From CAZHGD01 sp964531735 (lineage in GTDB: Bacteria; Armatimonadota; UBA10988): a stretch of 64,000 bases of DNA. Below are positions 28,164 through 36,916 of the stretch, one piece after another. How positions within the stretch are numbered: position 1 is the stretch's first letter; each line of letters opens with the position of its first letter. The notes under the pieces were generated by a model. That model ran no database searches. It was not told the DNA's origin and saw only the letters and a program-made list of their open reading frames with translations. The stretch covers positions 17,829 to 81,828 of the forward strand of contig CAZHGD010000012.1 of the NCBI GenBank assembly GCA_964531735.1, given 5' to 3'. The translations under genes and the position numbers were made by a program.

Positions 28164-28574
28164 TCAGCCAAGAAGCGCGCCATCGCGATCGGTGGACTTG
28201 CCGCGAATCACGATCGGGCCGTCCCGTCGTATGGCGTTGTCGATGCACTCGTGACACCACATCATGTGCATGTCCGCGGGCGCCCCAGGAACGTCGTCAC
28301 TGACGTCCAGGATCGCCGCATAGTCGTCCGTAGTGTCGAGCACCAGGCCGCATCTGCCACAACGCTCGAAGAAGCGGCCAGACATCTCGTCCTTCCACCT
28401 CAGCTTCAATGTTGCACCCTTTCGGGGTGTCAAAGCTGGGGATGGTCTCGCGCTACGGGCCGCATCAGGGACCCGCACCTTCTCGCCGCAGCGGCACTTA
28501 CCGATGACACCGGCCTTGTCGTCCGGGACGGAGTGTGTAGCACCACAGCCGGGGCACTTGAACTCGATCGGCAT
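28164..28574 (-). CDS. Small double zinc-ribbon protein (MJ0042-like)
   Basis: GGGAG upstream supports the ATG at 28574. The 136-residue protein opens with a zinc ribbon CPGCG...CRCG (residues about 7-34, FKCPGCGATHSVPDDKAGVI split here for description), the MJ0042-type finger common in Planctomycetota and Armatimonadota. It ends with a second ribbon built from CGRCG and CHEC (about 75-115). No enzyme motif is seen; a regulatory or adaptor role is likely. It lies inside the 1.49-kb cassette between the two rluD repeats, downstream of and codirectional with the ankyrin gene, 88 bp away. Confidence 0.75.
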   Translation of the reverse strand: MPIEFKCPGCGATHSVPDDKAGVIGKCRCGEKVRVPDAARSARPSPALTPRKGATLKLRWKDEMSGRFFERCGRCGLVLDTTDDYAAILDVSDDVPGAPADMHMMWCHECIDNAIRRDGPIVIRGKSTDRDGALLG

Positions 28575-28662
28575 CGGAAGGTCTCCCGCTTGTCCCATGT
28601 CCCCCCCGGCACGGGCTTCACCGGCCCGTCGTTTTGCCCTCTCCGGCTTCGCCAGGGCTGGC

Positions 28663-29127
28663 CTACATCGTGCCGCCATGGGCTTTGAGCAGGGCGATTA
28701 CCGCGGCGTGTTGCGTGTAACCTGTCTCCACCGCCCATTGGAGTGCAGTCCAGCCGTCGTCAGTGTGTGACGAGGATCTGGCATTCACCTCAGCCCCTCT
28801 GTCCAGTAGTAGCTTTGCCACCTTTGTGTGGCCGAATGTGGCGGCTGCAATCAGGGCGGTGCGGCCACCCGTAACGTAGTTGGCATCACCACCCCGGTCC
28901 AAGAGCAGCCGAACCACCTCGGTGTGGCCGCTGGCGGCGGCTGCGTCCAATGGGCCATAGGCATGCGGGGTCGGCGGGGCATTGACGTCGGCCCCCCTCT
29001 CCAGGAGTTGCTTGACCTCTTTGATGTGGCCTTCGGCAGCAGCCTCCTGCAGCAATTTGGAGAGCTGTTCTGCGCTGCAGTCCGACTTGTCATTGGAGGC
29101 GAACGCCCGGCGCATCCACTCGAGCAT
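28663..29127 (-). CDS. Ankyrin-repeat protein
   Basis: The ATG at 29127 has GGAG upstream. The 154-residue product begins with MLEWMRRAFASNDK and an acidic stretch. About four ankyrin repeats then follow (residues about 22-150), each with the GHTEVVRLLLDRGGD type of helix-loop-helix. There is no signal peptide and no catalytic domain, so a cytoplasmic protein-binding role is inferred. It is the first gene of the inserted cassette after the intact rluD. Single small ankyrin proteins of this kind are often horizontally mobile or act as immunity/partner proteins, but no toxin is present here. Confidence 0.8.
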   Translation of the reverse strand: MLEWMRRAFASNDKSDCSAEQLSKLLQEAAAEGHIKEVKQLLERGADVNAPPTPHAYGPLDAAAASGHTEVVRLLLDRGGDANYVTGGRTALIAAATFGHTKVAKLLLDRGAEVNARSSSHTDDGWTALQWAVETGYTQHAAVIALLKAHGGTM

Positions 29128-29235
29128 GGTGATCTCCGCCACGGCGGTTCGCCGAACCGGTGGCCTCTTCCTCCTGCGCAGCGCGCAGGGCAGACTGTTG
29201 CCCACCATCAAGGAGTTCGACGTTACTCGTGGCGT

Positions 29236-29253
29236 GGCGGGCACTAGCCCGCC
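29236..29253 (-). terminator. Hairpin directly after the intact rluD
   Basis: GGCGGGC-ACTA-GCCCGCC (7-bp perfect stem) abuts the rluD stop codon at 29254-29256. No T-tract is present. Confidence 0.5.
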
Positions 29254-30279
29254 CTACTGCTGCTGCGCCCCGCACGACATCTCCCGCAACGCCGCCCGCA
29301 CCGCCTCGAACTCCGCTGGCGGCGACACTTCGAAGGTCATCTCGCGCCCGTCGCTGGGGTGCAGAAAGCGTATCCGCCAGGCGTGCAGCGCTTGGCCGGG
29401 CAGTTGCGCCACCGCTGCGGCCACCGGTTCGGGTAACGGGCCATAGGCGGCGCGCCGTTTGGTGCCGTAGACCTTGTCGCCCAGCAGGGGATGGCCCAGG
29501 TAGTTGCAGTGGACGCGCACCTGGTGGGTGCGGCCGCTGTGCAAGCGGCACAGCAGCTCGGCGGCCAGGCCGTAGCGGGCTTGGCAGAACAGCGTGGTAC
29601 GGGCGGGTTTGCCGTCTTCGCGGACCGCGATCTTCTCTTTCTGCGTCGGGTGGCGTCCGAGCGCCGCGTCGATCGTGGTTTCGTCGAACGCCGGGTCGCC
29701 ATGGACCAGCGCCAGGTACTCGCGCCCGGCGGTGCGTTCGCGCAGTTGCGCCTGCAGGCCCTGGTGGGCCTCGTCGTGCTTGGCCACCACCAGCAGGCCG
29801 GTGGTGTCTTTGTCCAGGCGGTGGACGATGCCCGGCCGGATGGCGCCGCCAATGCCCGACAGATCGTCACAATGGGCCAGTAGCGCGTGCACGAGCGTGC
29901 CCGACCAGTGCCCGCGCGAAGGGTGGGTGACCATGCCGGCAGCCTTGTTGACCACCAGCAGGTCGGCGTCCTCGTAGACGATGTCGAGCGGGATCGGCTC
30001 GGGCTCGAGGGTCAGCGGCACCGGCGCCGGTATGGCCACCTCGATGACCTGGCCGGCTTTGGGCTGGAGGGCCGGCTTGCCCGGCTCGCCGTCGACTTGC
30101 ACGTCGCCCGATTCGATCAGGCGCTTGCCCTGCGAGCGGGTGAGCTGCGGGCAGACCTCGGTGACCAGCAGGTCGAGACGCCGGCCGGCCTGGTCGTCGG
30201 TCACCGTCCAGACACAGGACTCAGGCAGGTCGGGCGTCGGATTGCTCGCGGCTGTCTTGGAGGTCACACCACAGCACAT
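29254..30279 (-). CDS. rluD: RluD-type 23S rRNA pseudouridine synthase
   Basis: Converts uridines of the helix 69 region of 23S rRNA to pseudouridine. The 341-residue protein has an N-terminal S4 RNA-binding domain (about 32-80). The catalytic domain carries HRLDKDTTGLLVVAK with the nucleophile D156, and a C-terminal SGRTHQVRVH motif. Its 3' third includes bases 29381-29553, identical to the remnant 1,491 bp downstream. The ATG at 30279 lies inside lspA; a GTG at 30204 just after the lspA stop is an alternative start. It belongs to the dksA-like, lspA, rluD gene string. Confidence 0.9.
   Translation of the reverse strand: MCCGVTSKTAASNPTPDLPESCVWTVTDDQAGRRLDLLVTEVCPQLTRSQGKRLIESGDVQVDGEPGKPALQPKAGQVIEVAIPAPVPLTLEPEPIPLDIVYEDADLLVVNKAAGMVTHPSRGHWSGTLVHALLAHCDDLSGIGGAIRPGIVHRLDKDTTGLLVVAKHDEAHQGLQAQLRERTAGREYLALVHGDPAFDETTIDAALGRHPTQKEKIAVREDGKPARTTLFCQARYGLAAELLCRLHSGRTHQVRVHCNYLGHPLLGDKVYGTKRRAAYGPLPEPVAAAVAQLPGQALHAWRIRFLHPSDGREMTFEVSPPAEFEAVRAALREMSCGAQQQ
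29381..29553 (-). repeat. 173-bp exact direct repeat, copy 2 (inside intact rluD)
   Basis: Identical to 27890-28062, offset by 1,491 bp. The copy encodes the SGRTHQVRVH to QALHA part of the pseudouridine synthase. Confidence 0.95.
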
Positions 30280-30781
30280 AGCACACGTAGACGGTCATCC
30301 CGCAGGTCACGCCGATGTCGGCAACGTTGAAGTCGGGCCAGACGAAGCCGATGCGGGCGATATGGAAATGGATGAAGTCGACCACCTGGCCACCGCGCAG
30401 GACGCGGTCGACCAAGTTGCCCGCGGCCCCAGCAGCCACGAGGGCCAGGGCGTAGCACGGCAGCACCGGCAGGGCCAGCACCTGCCGCCGGAAGTAGACC
30501 ACCGCGCCCAGCGCGCCGAGGCCAATCAGCACGAACAGCCAGCGCGCGCCGTTGAGAATGCCGAAGGCGGCGCCGCTGTTACTGGTCAGGGTCAGGTCAA
30601 GCCAACCGGGCACCACGGTGACGTGGTGCCCGGGCACACGGAACAGATGCACGACCAGCAGTTTGGTGGCCTGGTCCAGCAGGAGCCAGGCCACGGCCAC
30701 GCCCACGAACCGACTGGCTCGTACCGTGGGCGTCAGCCCTCTTCCAGCATCCGCTGGCAATCCACACACGTCGCCGCCCAT
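30221..30781 (-). CDS. lspA: Lipoprotein signal peptidase
   Basis: Cleaves prolipoprotein signal peptides in the inner membrane; a lipoprotein substrate candidate is at 37514-38038. The 186-residue protein has four transmembrane helices. The conserved blocks are TLTSNSGAAFGI, GNLVDRVLRGG (D125) and PDFNVADIGV (D154), so both catalytic aspartates are present. The N-terminal 20 residues overlap the DksA-like gene and have no clear ribosome site, so the true start may be an internal GTG or TTG. Its 3' end overlaps rluD, consistent with one operon. Confidence 0.93.
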   Translation of the reverse strand: MGGDVCGLPADAGRGLTPTVRASRFVGVAVAWLLLDQATKLLVVHLFRVPGHHVTVVPGWLDLTLTSNSGAAFGILNGARWLFVLIGLGALGAVVYFRRQVLALPVLPCYALALVAAGAAGNLVDRVLRGGQVVDFIHFHIARIGFVWPDFNVADIGVTCGMTVYVCYVLWCDLQDSREQSDARPA

Positions 30782-31119
30782 GGGATCCGATCCAAGCGCG
30801 CTTCCGGTATCTCACAACCGCACATCTCACAGATACCGAAGCTACCGTCGTCGATGCGCTCAAAGGCCAACTCGATCTGGGCCAGATTCTGATGGACCGT
30901 CTGGCCCAGAATCTGGTCTTTCTCGCGTTCGGAGGCTTGGGCCGCAATGTCGGCCGGCACGTCGTCGCTGTCGGAGAAGCTCTCCAGCGAATCCTTGGCC
31001 TGGCGGGAGCTCTCCGCCAACTCGCGCTCGACCCGCAGGAGCCGCTCGCGCTCCGCCGTCAGCAGCTCCGTGAAATGCTCCAGATCCAGATCCGGGCGCA
31101 TCACCGCAGGGTCACTCAT
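30733..31119 (-). CDS. DksA/TraR-type C4 zinc finger protein
   Basis: A possible RNA-polymerase-binding regulator of the DksA/YteA family. The 128-residue protein has an N-terminal charged coiled coil (about 12-75) and a C-terminal finger CEMCGCEIPEARL...CVDC (about 96-121). All four cysteines are present. The position directly before lspA is common in many bacteria. The coiled-coil tip lacks the clear DxxDxA of E. coli DksA, so a TraR/YteA-like role is safer. Confidence 0.85.
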   Translation of the reverse strand: MSDPAVMRPDLDLEHFTELLTAERERLLRVERELAESSRQAKDSLESFSDSDDVPADIAAQASEREKDQILGQTVHQNLAQIELAFERIDDGSFGICEMCGCEIPEARLDRIPWAATCVDCQRMLEEG

Positions 31120-31144
31120 CGACCTCCTCCTCAGGCCTCATCGG

Positions 31145-32008
31145 TCAGGTGGCCGGCACCACGCCCACTTGCCGCCAGTGCTCCTCGACCGCCTCTTCGA
31201 CGGGCCGCAGCGGGGGCAGGCCGGCAGCCGCCCAACGTTGCCCGTCCAGAACAGAAAAAGCCGGCCGCCAGGCCGGCGCACCCCACGCTTCGGTGGTCAC
31301 CGGCTCCACCCCCACCGTCGGGTCGAGCCGTTGCGCCAACCACTTCGCGAAGCTATACCACGTTCCTCCACCGAGGTTGGTTACATGATAGGTCCCGAAC
31401 TCGGCCGCGGACGACACCAGTGTCAGTATCGCCGCCGCCAGGTCATGACTGTAGGTCCGATTGCAGGTTTGGTCACAAACCACTCGCACCGGCTCGCCGC
31501 GCAACAGACGCTGGCCGACCGCGTCCACGAAGTTGCGTCCGCCGTCGCCAAACAGGCCCGCCGTGCGCACGATCCAGTGCCGCGGCTGCCGCTGCCGCAC
31601 CCACACCTCACCAAGCAGCTTGCTGCAACCATAGACGCTGTGCGGCCCGGTGCGGTCATCTTCCTGGTACGGCGCACTCGCGCTGCCGTCGAAGACATGG
31701 TCGGTGCTCACCTGCACCAGCACCATCTGGCGCCGCGCGGTCTCTTCGGCCAGCACCGCCGGGCCGAGCACGTTGGCCCGCATCGCCGCGGCGATGTTCG
31801 TCTCGGCCCCGTCGACATTGGTGTAGGCCGCCGCGTTGATGACCACCGCCGGCTCATACCGGGCGAGGGCGGCGGCCACCGCCGCGGACTCGGCGATGTC
31901 CAGCTCGGTTCGCGTCAGGGCGACCAGCTCCAGATGCTGTCCGGCACGCTGCAGCGCCTGGCCCAGCAGACCGCCGGCGCCCGTGACCAGTATCCGTCGG
32001 CTGCCCAT
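31145..32008 (-). CDS. RmlD-like NAD(P)-dependent sugar reductase
   Basis: Likely dTDP-4-dehydrorhamnose reductase or a close relative making a nucleotide deoxysugar for surface glycans. The 287-residue protein opens with ILVTGAGGLLGQAL and has the VSTDHVFDG strand. Its YGCSK catalytic tyrosine-lysine pair and YHVTNLGGGTWYSFA late segment are typical of the RmlD substrate-binding family. No rmlA, B or C gene is adjacent; the glycosyltransferase cluster lies 13 kb away. Confidence 0.82.
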   Translation of the reverse strand: MGSRRILVTGAGGLLGQALQRAGQHLELVALTRTELDIAESAAVAAALARYEPAVVINAAAYTNVDGAETNIAAAMRANVLGPAVLAEETARRQMVLVQVSTDHVFDGSASAPYQEDDRTGPHSVYGCSKLLGEVWVRQRQPRHWIVRTAGLFGDGGRNFVDAVGQRLLRGEPVRVVCDQTCNRTYSHDLAAAILTLVSSAAEFGTYHVTNLGGGTWYSFAKWLAQRLDPTVGVEPVTTEAWGAPAWRPAFSVLDGQRWAAAGLPPLRPVEEAVEEHWRQVGVVPAT

Positions 32009-32118
32009 CGCCTGACCTCGTCCTGCGTATCCGATGCCTAACGCCCGTCGTGGCGCCGAAGTTCCAGCGCCACCGGCCAGGATGTGTTAGCCTGCCGGTG
32101 GCAACGGAGACCCGCAGC

Positions 32119-33156
32119 ATGGCGCAACGCTACCTTCGCGGGGCCGACGGCGCACTGGCCCAGTTCCGTGCGACCCGCCGGCCATTTCACTTCGCCGGCA
32201 CCTGTCCCAGCGACCACGCGGCCTGGCGCCGCGCGTTCGAGCAGGAACTGCTCGCCTGTCTCGGGCCGACACCCGAGCCGGTCGCGCTGGCCGCCGAGGT
32301 GACCAGCCGCACCGACTGCGGCGCCTACGTGCGTGAACGAGTCCTGTTCGACAGCGAAGCCTATGCCACGGTTTCGGCCTGGGTGCTGATTCCGAAGCGC
32401 GCCACGCCGGAGCAACCGGCGCCGGCCGTGATGGGTCTGCACGGGCACGGCCCCGAAGGCAAGGACGCGCTCGTCGGGGTCAATGCGGCGGGCGAGCCGG
32501 TCGACACCGGCGCCTACCACGGCATCGGCCAGAAGCTGGCCGAAGCCGGCTACGTGGTGATCTGTCCCGACTGGCGCGGCTTCGGCGAGCGCCAGGACAC
32601 CGACGAGTGGGTCCGCCGGCCGACTCGCGACGGCTGCAACGTGCTCTACCTGGCCACCGGCTATCTCGGCTACCACTCGCTGGCGCTGCAGATCCACGAT
32701 GGTCGCCGCACGCTCGACTACCTGCTGACGCGCCCCGAAGTGCGGCCGGACCGCGTCGGCGCCATCGGTCTCAGCTTCGGTGGCACTATGACCACCTATC
32801 TGTCGGCGCTGGACACGCGCATCGGCTGCGCGGTGATCGGCTGCTATCTGAGCGGGCTCGATGACGCGCTGGTGCGCGCCAACTTCTGCGGTGCGCAGTA
32901 CCTGCCCGGACTGGGCCTGCTGGCCGACATCCCCGACGTCGCCGGCCTGATCGCGCCGCGCCCGATGCTGGCGCAGATCGGCGAGCGCGACCTGTGCTTC
33001 ACCGTGGACGACGCCATGGCGGCCTACGACCATGTCGCGCGCATCTACGCCGCCGCCGGCGTGCCGGAGCGCTGCGCGGTGGACCGGCATCCGGATGGCC
33101 ATGAGCTGAACCCGACCACCGCCCTGGCCTGGTTCGAAAGGTGGCTCGGCGCATGA
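32119..33156 (+). CDS. Alpha/beta hydrolase (dienelactone hydrolase / acetyl-xylan-esterase-like)
   Basis: ATG at 32119 follows GGAG by nine bases. The 345-residue protein has the oxyanion segment VMGLHGHGPEGKD, a conserved CPDWRGFGER strand and the nucleophile elbow GLSFGG near residue 220. An acid at MLAQIGERD and a late His (DRHPDGHEL) complete the triad. No signal peptide is seen, so it probably acts in the cytoplasm on an ester from imported glycan. The next gene starts within its stop codon (ATGA). Confidence 0.8.
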   Translation: MAQRYLRGADGALAQFRATRRPFHFAGTCPSDHAAWRRAFEQELLACLGPTPEPVALAAEVTSRTDCGAYVRERVLFDSEAYATVSAWVLIPKRATPEQPAPAVMGLHGHGPEGKDALVGVNAAGEPVDTGAYHGIGQKLAEAGYVVICPDWRGFGERQDTDEWVRRPTRDGCNVLYLATGYLGYHSLALQIHDGRRTLDYLLTRPEVRPDRVGAIGLSFGGTMTTYLSALDTRIGCAVIGCYLSGLDDALVRANFCGAQYLPGLGLLADIPDVAGLIAPRPMLAQIGERDLCFTVDDAMAAYDHVARIYAAAGVPERCAVDRHPDGHELNPTTALAWFERWLGA

Positions 33157-35438
33157 CCACCGCGTCGCTCCTGGCGGTCTGGTTGCTGCTGGCCACACCG
33201 GTGGCGCGCGTCGAGTGCGACGCGACCGGCTGGCGGCTGACCGCCGAGTCCGGCGGGCGGCACCGCGTCCTCGTCCAAACGGCCGGTTACCAGGCCGCGG
33301 ACGCGGCCAACGCACCGGTGTTCGCCACCTCGGGTGCGCCGGCCGGGTCGTCGCCCGCGCGCGTCGCCTACCGGCTCACCGGTGCCGGAGCGCCCGCGGC
33401 CGAGGTGGCGGCGCACTGCCAGCCGCTGCCCAACGGGGTGACGGTGGACTGGCGCCTGACCTGGCGTGGCGGCCAGCGCACGTGGAGCGGCTGGACCAGT
33501 GGCCTGGTGCATCAGTGGGGCGAAGCGCCCACCGGGGCCACCACTCAGGCGCTGGTCGACTGGCGGCGCCCCGATGGTACTCGTGCGGGCGAAGTCGCCG
33601 GCGACACGCCCTATCCGGTGCCGGGCGGCCAGATTCGCCGGGTCGTCTTCGGCGATCTCGCCCTGGTCATGGTCACGCCGACCTACGACCCGGACTGGAT
33701 CTACAAGCGCGAGCTGGGCCGGGTCCGCCTGGTCCGCTGGCAGCCGGTCGACGGTGAAGTCCGCTACCGGGTCACCTACCTGGTGGTGCCGGCTGGCTCG
33801 GACCAGCCGGCCGACTGGGCGGCCACCGCGGCCGGGCGGCCGCTCGCGCTGTCGCTGACCACCGGCCGCGCCGCACCGCTGTTCGTGCCCGGCGAGCCAC
33901 TGCGCGTGCAGGCGCGGCTGGCCAATGTCACCGCGGCGGCGCAGTCGAGCACCTTGCGGCTCACCGCGTACACGTACCGGGGCCAACCCCTGCTGAACCG
34001 CGAGGAGCCCATCGCGCTGGCCGCCGGAGCCGACCGTCTGCTGGACCTGACTCTGCCGCCGGCCGAGCGGGGCGTGGTGTTCGTCACCGCGCGCTTGAAC
34101 TGGCCCGGCGGCGAGTGGACCGAGCGGCTCAACCTGGGCATCTTGCCCGAGCGCCGCGCCGACGGCGTACGCGAGGCCTCGCCGTTCGGGCTCGCGGCGG
34201 TAACGGCGAACCCCGCGCACTACCCGGACCAAGCCGCGCTGGAGACGGTTCTGCCGCTGGTCGAGCGGGTCGGTTGCCGGCGCATCCGTGGCGGCTGGTA
34301 CCCGGTCGATCCGGAGGCCACCGATGCCACCGTGGCCGCGGTGCGCGCCCAGTTGGCGCAGTTGCGGCGCCATGGCGTGCTGCCCTATGTGCAGTTGCCG
34401 GGCGAGCCGTGCCAGGCCGGTGGTGAGGCCGCCCTGACCGCGCGCTACCGCGGCGCCATCGGCCGGTTCGCCTGGGCCAGCGACTATGTCGAGGTGGGCA
34501 ACGAGCTGAACCTGGGCGGGCTGAAGGCGCACGACTACGTCGCGCGCCTGTTGCGGCCGGTGGCCGCCGCCACGCGCCAGGCTGCGCCGCACGCCAAGGT
34601 GCTCAGCATGGGTTTTGGCGGCGTGTTACCGGACTGGCTGAACGAGTTCGTCGCCGCGGGCGGTCTCGATCTCGTGGACATCCTGTCCATCCATCCGGGT
34701 TGCCAACCGCGCTCGCCCGAGTTCTGGCAGGGCTGGCGCGGCTGGGTCTTTCGCCCACAAGTGCTGGATGCCTTGCGCGCGGCCAGGGCCAAGGGGAAGG
34801 CCGTCTGGATCACCGAGGCCTATGCGCCCACAGTGCCCGGCCGGGCCGGCCTGGACCACCGCACCGCCGCCGACTACCTCGTGCGCAGCTATGTCTGCGC
34901 GCTGGCCGCCGGTGTGCAGCACATCGCCTGGTACCAGTTCCAGGACGGTGTCTGGCACAGCCGGCGACCCGATGCCGACGATGGCGAGTACAACTACGGC
35001 ATCGTCTACACCGACTTGTCACCGAAGCCGGCCTACGTCGCCTATGGCGCCATGACCGAGCAACTCGAAGGGGCGACCTATGTCGGCCGGCTCGAGCTGG
35101 GCGCCGACGACCTGTACGGCGTGCGCTTCCGGCGCGGCGACGGCGTGGTCGATGTGCTGTGGAGCTGCCGCGAGAAGCACGAGACCGATGTGGCCTGGTG
35201 GCCGCCGGAGCAGTTCAGGCACCTCTCGCGGCGGGCGGGCGAGCCGTGGCAGACCCGCTGGCGCCAGGCGGTCACCGTCCCGCTGCCCGCGGCGGGCTCG
35301 GTGACCGTCACCGACCTGATGGGCAACCCGCGCACCCTCACGTCCCGCGCGGGGCGCGTCGAGCTGCTGCTGGACGGCTCGCCGCAGTATGCCACCGGCT
35401 TGGGGGCTCTCCCGCTGAAGCCGGTGTTCTGGGAGTGA
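33153..35438 (+). CDS. Secreted clan-A-like glycoside hydrolase
   Basis: Start fixed by the ATGA overlap; a signal peptide follows (MTTASLLAVWLLLATPVARV). The 761-residue protein has a beta-rich N-terminal half (about 20-340) and a TIM barrel at about 350-640. The barrel has YVEVGNELNLGG near 445-460, giving the proton-donor Asn-Glu pair, and AVWITEAYAP near 550, giving a nucleophile Glu. These spacings match GH5/GH39-type retaining enzymes. A beta tail ends the protein. Coupled to the hydrolase upstream, it probably removes a glycan decoration or trims the backbone; the substrate cannot be read. Confidence 0.75.
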   Translation: MTTASLLAVWLLLATPVARVECDATGWRLTAESGGRHRVLVQTAGYQAADAANAPVFATSGAPAGSSPARVAYRLTGAGAPAAEVAAHCQPLPNGVTVDWRLTWRGGQRTWSGWTSGLVHQWGEAPTGATTQALVDWRRPDGTRAGEVAGDTPYPVPGGQIRRVVFGDLALVMVTPTYDPDWIYKRELGRVRLVRWQPVDGEVRYRVTYLVVPAGSDQPADWAATAAGRPLALSLTTGRAAPLFVPGEPLRVQARLANVTAAAQSSTLRLTAYTYRGQPLLNREEPIALAAGADRLLDLTLPPAERGVVFVTARLNWPGGEWTERLNLGILPERRADGVREASPFGLAAVTANPAHYPDQAALETVLPLVERVGCRRIRGGWYPVDPEATDATVAAVRAQLAQLRRHGVLPYVQLPGEPCQAGGEAALTARYRGAIGRFAWASDYVEVGNELNLGGLKAHDYVARLLRPVAAATRQAAPHAKVLSMGFGGVLPDWLNEFVAAGGLDLVDILSIHPGCQPRSPEFWQGWRGWVFRPQVLDALRAARAKGKAVWITEAYAPTVPGRAGLDHRTAADYLVRSYVCALAAGVQHIAWYQFQDGVWHSRRPDADDGEYNYGIVYTDLSPKPAYVAYGAMTEQLEGATYVGRLELGADDLYGVRFRRGDGVVDVLWSCREKHETDVAWWPPEQFRHLSRRAGEPWQTRWRQAVTVPLPAAGSVTVTDLMGNPRTLTSRAGRVELLLDGSPQYATGLGALPLKPVFWE

Positions 35439-35538
35439 CACGGCTCGCGCCGAACGGCCTCGCGAGGCGGCAGGAACAGCCTGACGGATGGCCAACGGCG
35501 GGCCTGCCACGCGTCCACGGCGCGTGCGAGAGGTGGCC

Positions 35539-36789
35539 ATGGCTGACCAGCACGACATTCGGGTACTTCGCGACCTCGTCCAGCGCTATGCCGACGTCGC
35601 CGCGCTGCCGGTGCAGGACGAGCGCCGCGCCCTGTGGCGCGAGCACCACTCGCTGCGCCCGACCCGGCCGCTGATCATGGCCACCTTCGGCATGTGGAAC
35701 GTCTGGTGCCGCGAGGTGTTCGGCAATCAGCAGATGCAGTGCCAGGACCCGTTCTACCGCGAGCACGAGCGCGGCCTGCGGATGCACCTGTTCGCCCACG
35801 ACATCGGCGACGACGTGATCCAGGAGCCGTGGCTCACCCAGCGCGCCGCAGTGCGCTATGGCTGGGACGACATGTGGGGCCTGCCAATCAAGCGGGTCCC
35901 GTCGTCGGTCGAGGGCGGCGCCTGGGGCTTCGACGCGGTGCTCCGCGAGTGGTCCGACGTCGACCGGCTGGTGGCGCCGCGCCACGTTGTCGATGAGGCG
36001 GCCACCGACCGCGCCGTCGCGAAGCTCCACGAGGCCGTCGGCGACCTGCTGCCGATCAACGTCGACCGCTCGCCGATCTGCAAGGGGTTCGGCGCCGACA
36101 TCTCGACCATGCTGGCGCGGCTCCGCGGGTTCGAGCAGATCATGTACGACATGTACGAGGCGCCGAACGAGCTGCACCGCCTGCTGGCCTTCATGCGCGA
36201 TGGCACGCTGGCCAACCAGGCTGAGGCGGTCACCGCCGGCGACTGGTCGCGCACCAGTGGCGAGTGCCAGGGCATGACCTACTGCCACGAACTGCCGCCG
36301 CCGGCGGCGAACGTCTTTGGTCAGTCGCTGGACAGCCTGTACGCGTTCAGCGCCAGCCAGGAGTTCACGCTCATTTCGCCGGCGCAGCACGAGGAGTTCA
36401 TGCTCCAGTACCAGCGGCCGATCATGGAGCAGTTCGGCCTGAGCGCCTACGGCTGCTGTGAGAACCTGACCGAGAAGATCGACCTTCTGCGCTCCGTGCG
36501 GAACCTGCGGCAGATCGCCGTGGCGCCGACCGCCGAGGTGGCCAAGTGCGCCGAGCGCATCGGTGCCGACTACGTCTTCTCGTGGCGGCCGAACCCGACC
36601 GACATGGTCTGCTGCGGCTGGGACGAGGACCGCATCCGCCGCATCATCGGCGACGGCCTGCGCGCGGCGCGCGGCTGTCGCGTGCACCTGCACCTCAAGG
36701 ACATCGAGACGGTGGAGGGCGACCCGACCCGCCTGGCGCGCTGGGTCGGCATCGTGCGCGAGGTGGCCGACGAGGTCTGGGCCAACTGA
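35539..36789 (+). CDS. Uroporphyrinogen-decarboxylase-fold protein (MtaA/CmuA-like group)
   Basis: ATG at 35539 has GAGAGGTGG close upstream. The 416-residue protein follows the UROD barrel pattern in diverged form, with late segments ENLTEKIDLLRSVRNLRQIA and FSWRPNPTDMV. Such divergent members occur beside sugar-catabolism genes in Armatimonadota and Lentisphaerota and are usually corrinoid or methyl-transfer related, or of unknown role. No heme-pathway genes are near, so true HemE function is unlikely. Confidence 0.7.
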   Translation: MADQHDIRVLRDLVQRYADVAALPVQDERRALWREHHSLRPTRPLIMATFGMWNVWCREVFGNQQMQCQDPFYREHERGLRMHLFAHDIGDDVIQEPWLTQRAAVRYGWDDMWGLPIKRVPSSVEGGAWGFDAVLREWSDVDRLVAPRHVVDEAATDRAVAKLHEAVGDLLPINVDRSPICKGFGADISTMLARLRGFEQIMYDMYEAPNELHRLLAFMRDGTLANQAEAVTAGDWSRTSGECQGMTYCHELPPPAANVFGQSLDSLYAFSASQEFTLISPAQHEEFMLQYQRPIMEQFGLSAYGCCENLTEKIDLLRSVRNLRQIAVAPTAEVAKCAERIGADYVFSWRPNPTDMVCCGWDEDRIRRIIGDGLRAARGCRVHLHLKDIETVEGDPTRLARWVGIVREVADEVWAN

Positions 36790-36916
36790 CGCGCACGAGT
36801 CTTGCGCTGCCGTTGCGCGGCGACGAGCCGGGCCAATCTGCACATGGGACAATGGCGCCGAGGGGGGCAGGCAGCCACTTCACTGGCCGCGTCGGCGGCC
36901 GGAAAGGGCAGGTCCC

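Noticed and set aside
27769..28260. 163-codon ORF as a complete pseudouridine synthase
   Set aside because: Only its last 98 codons are RluD-like. The first part is unrelated sequence read through by chance, and the S4 domain and catalytic aspartate are missing.
35539..36789. hemE (uroporphyrinogen decarboxylase proper)
   Set aside because: The protein is only distantly UROD-like and no other heme-pathway gene is near; it fits the divergent corrinoid/unknown subgroup better.
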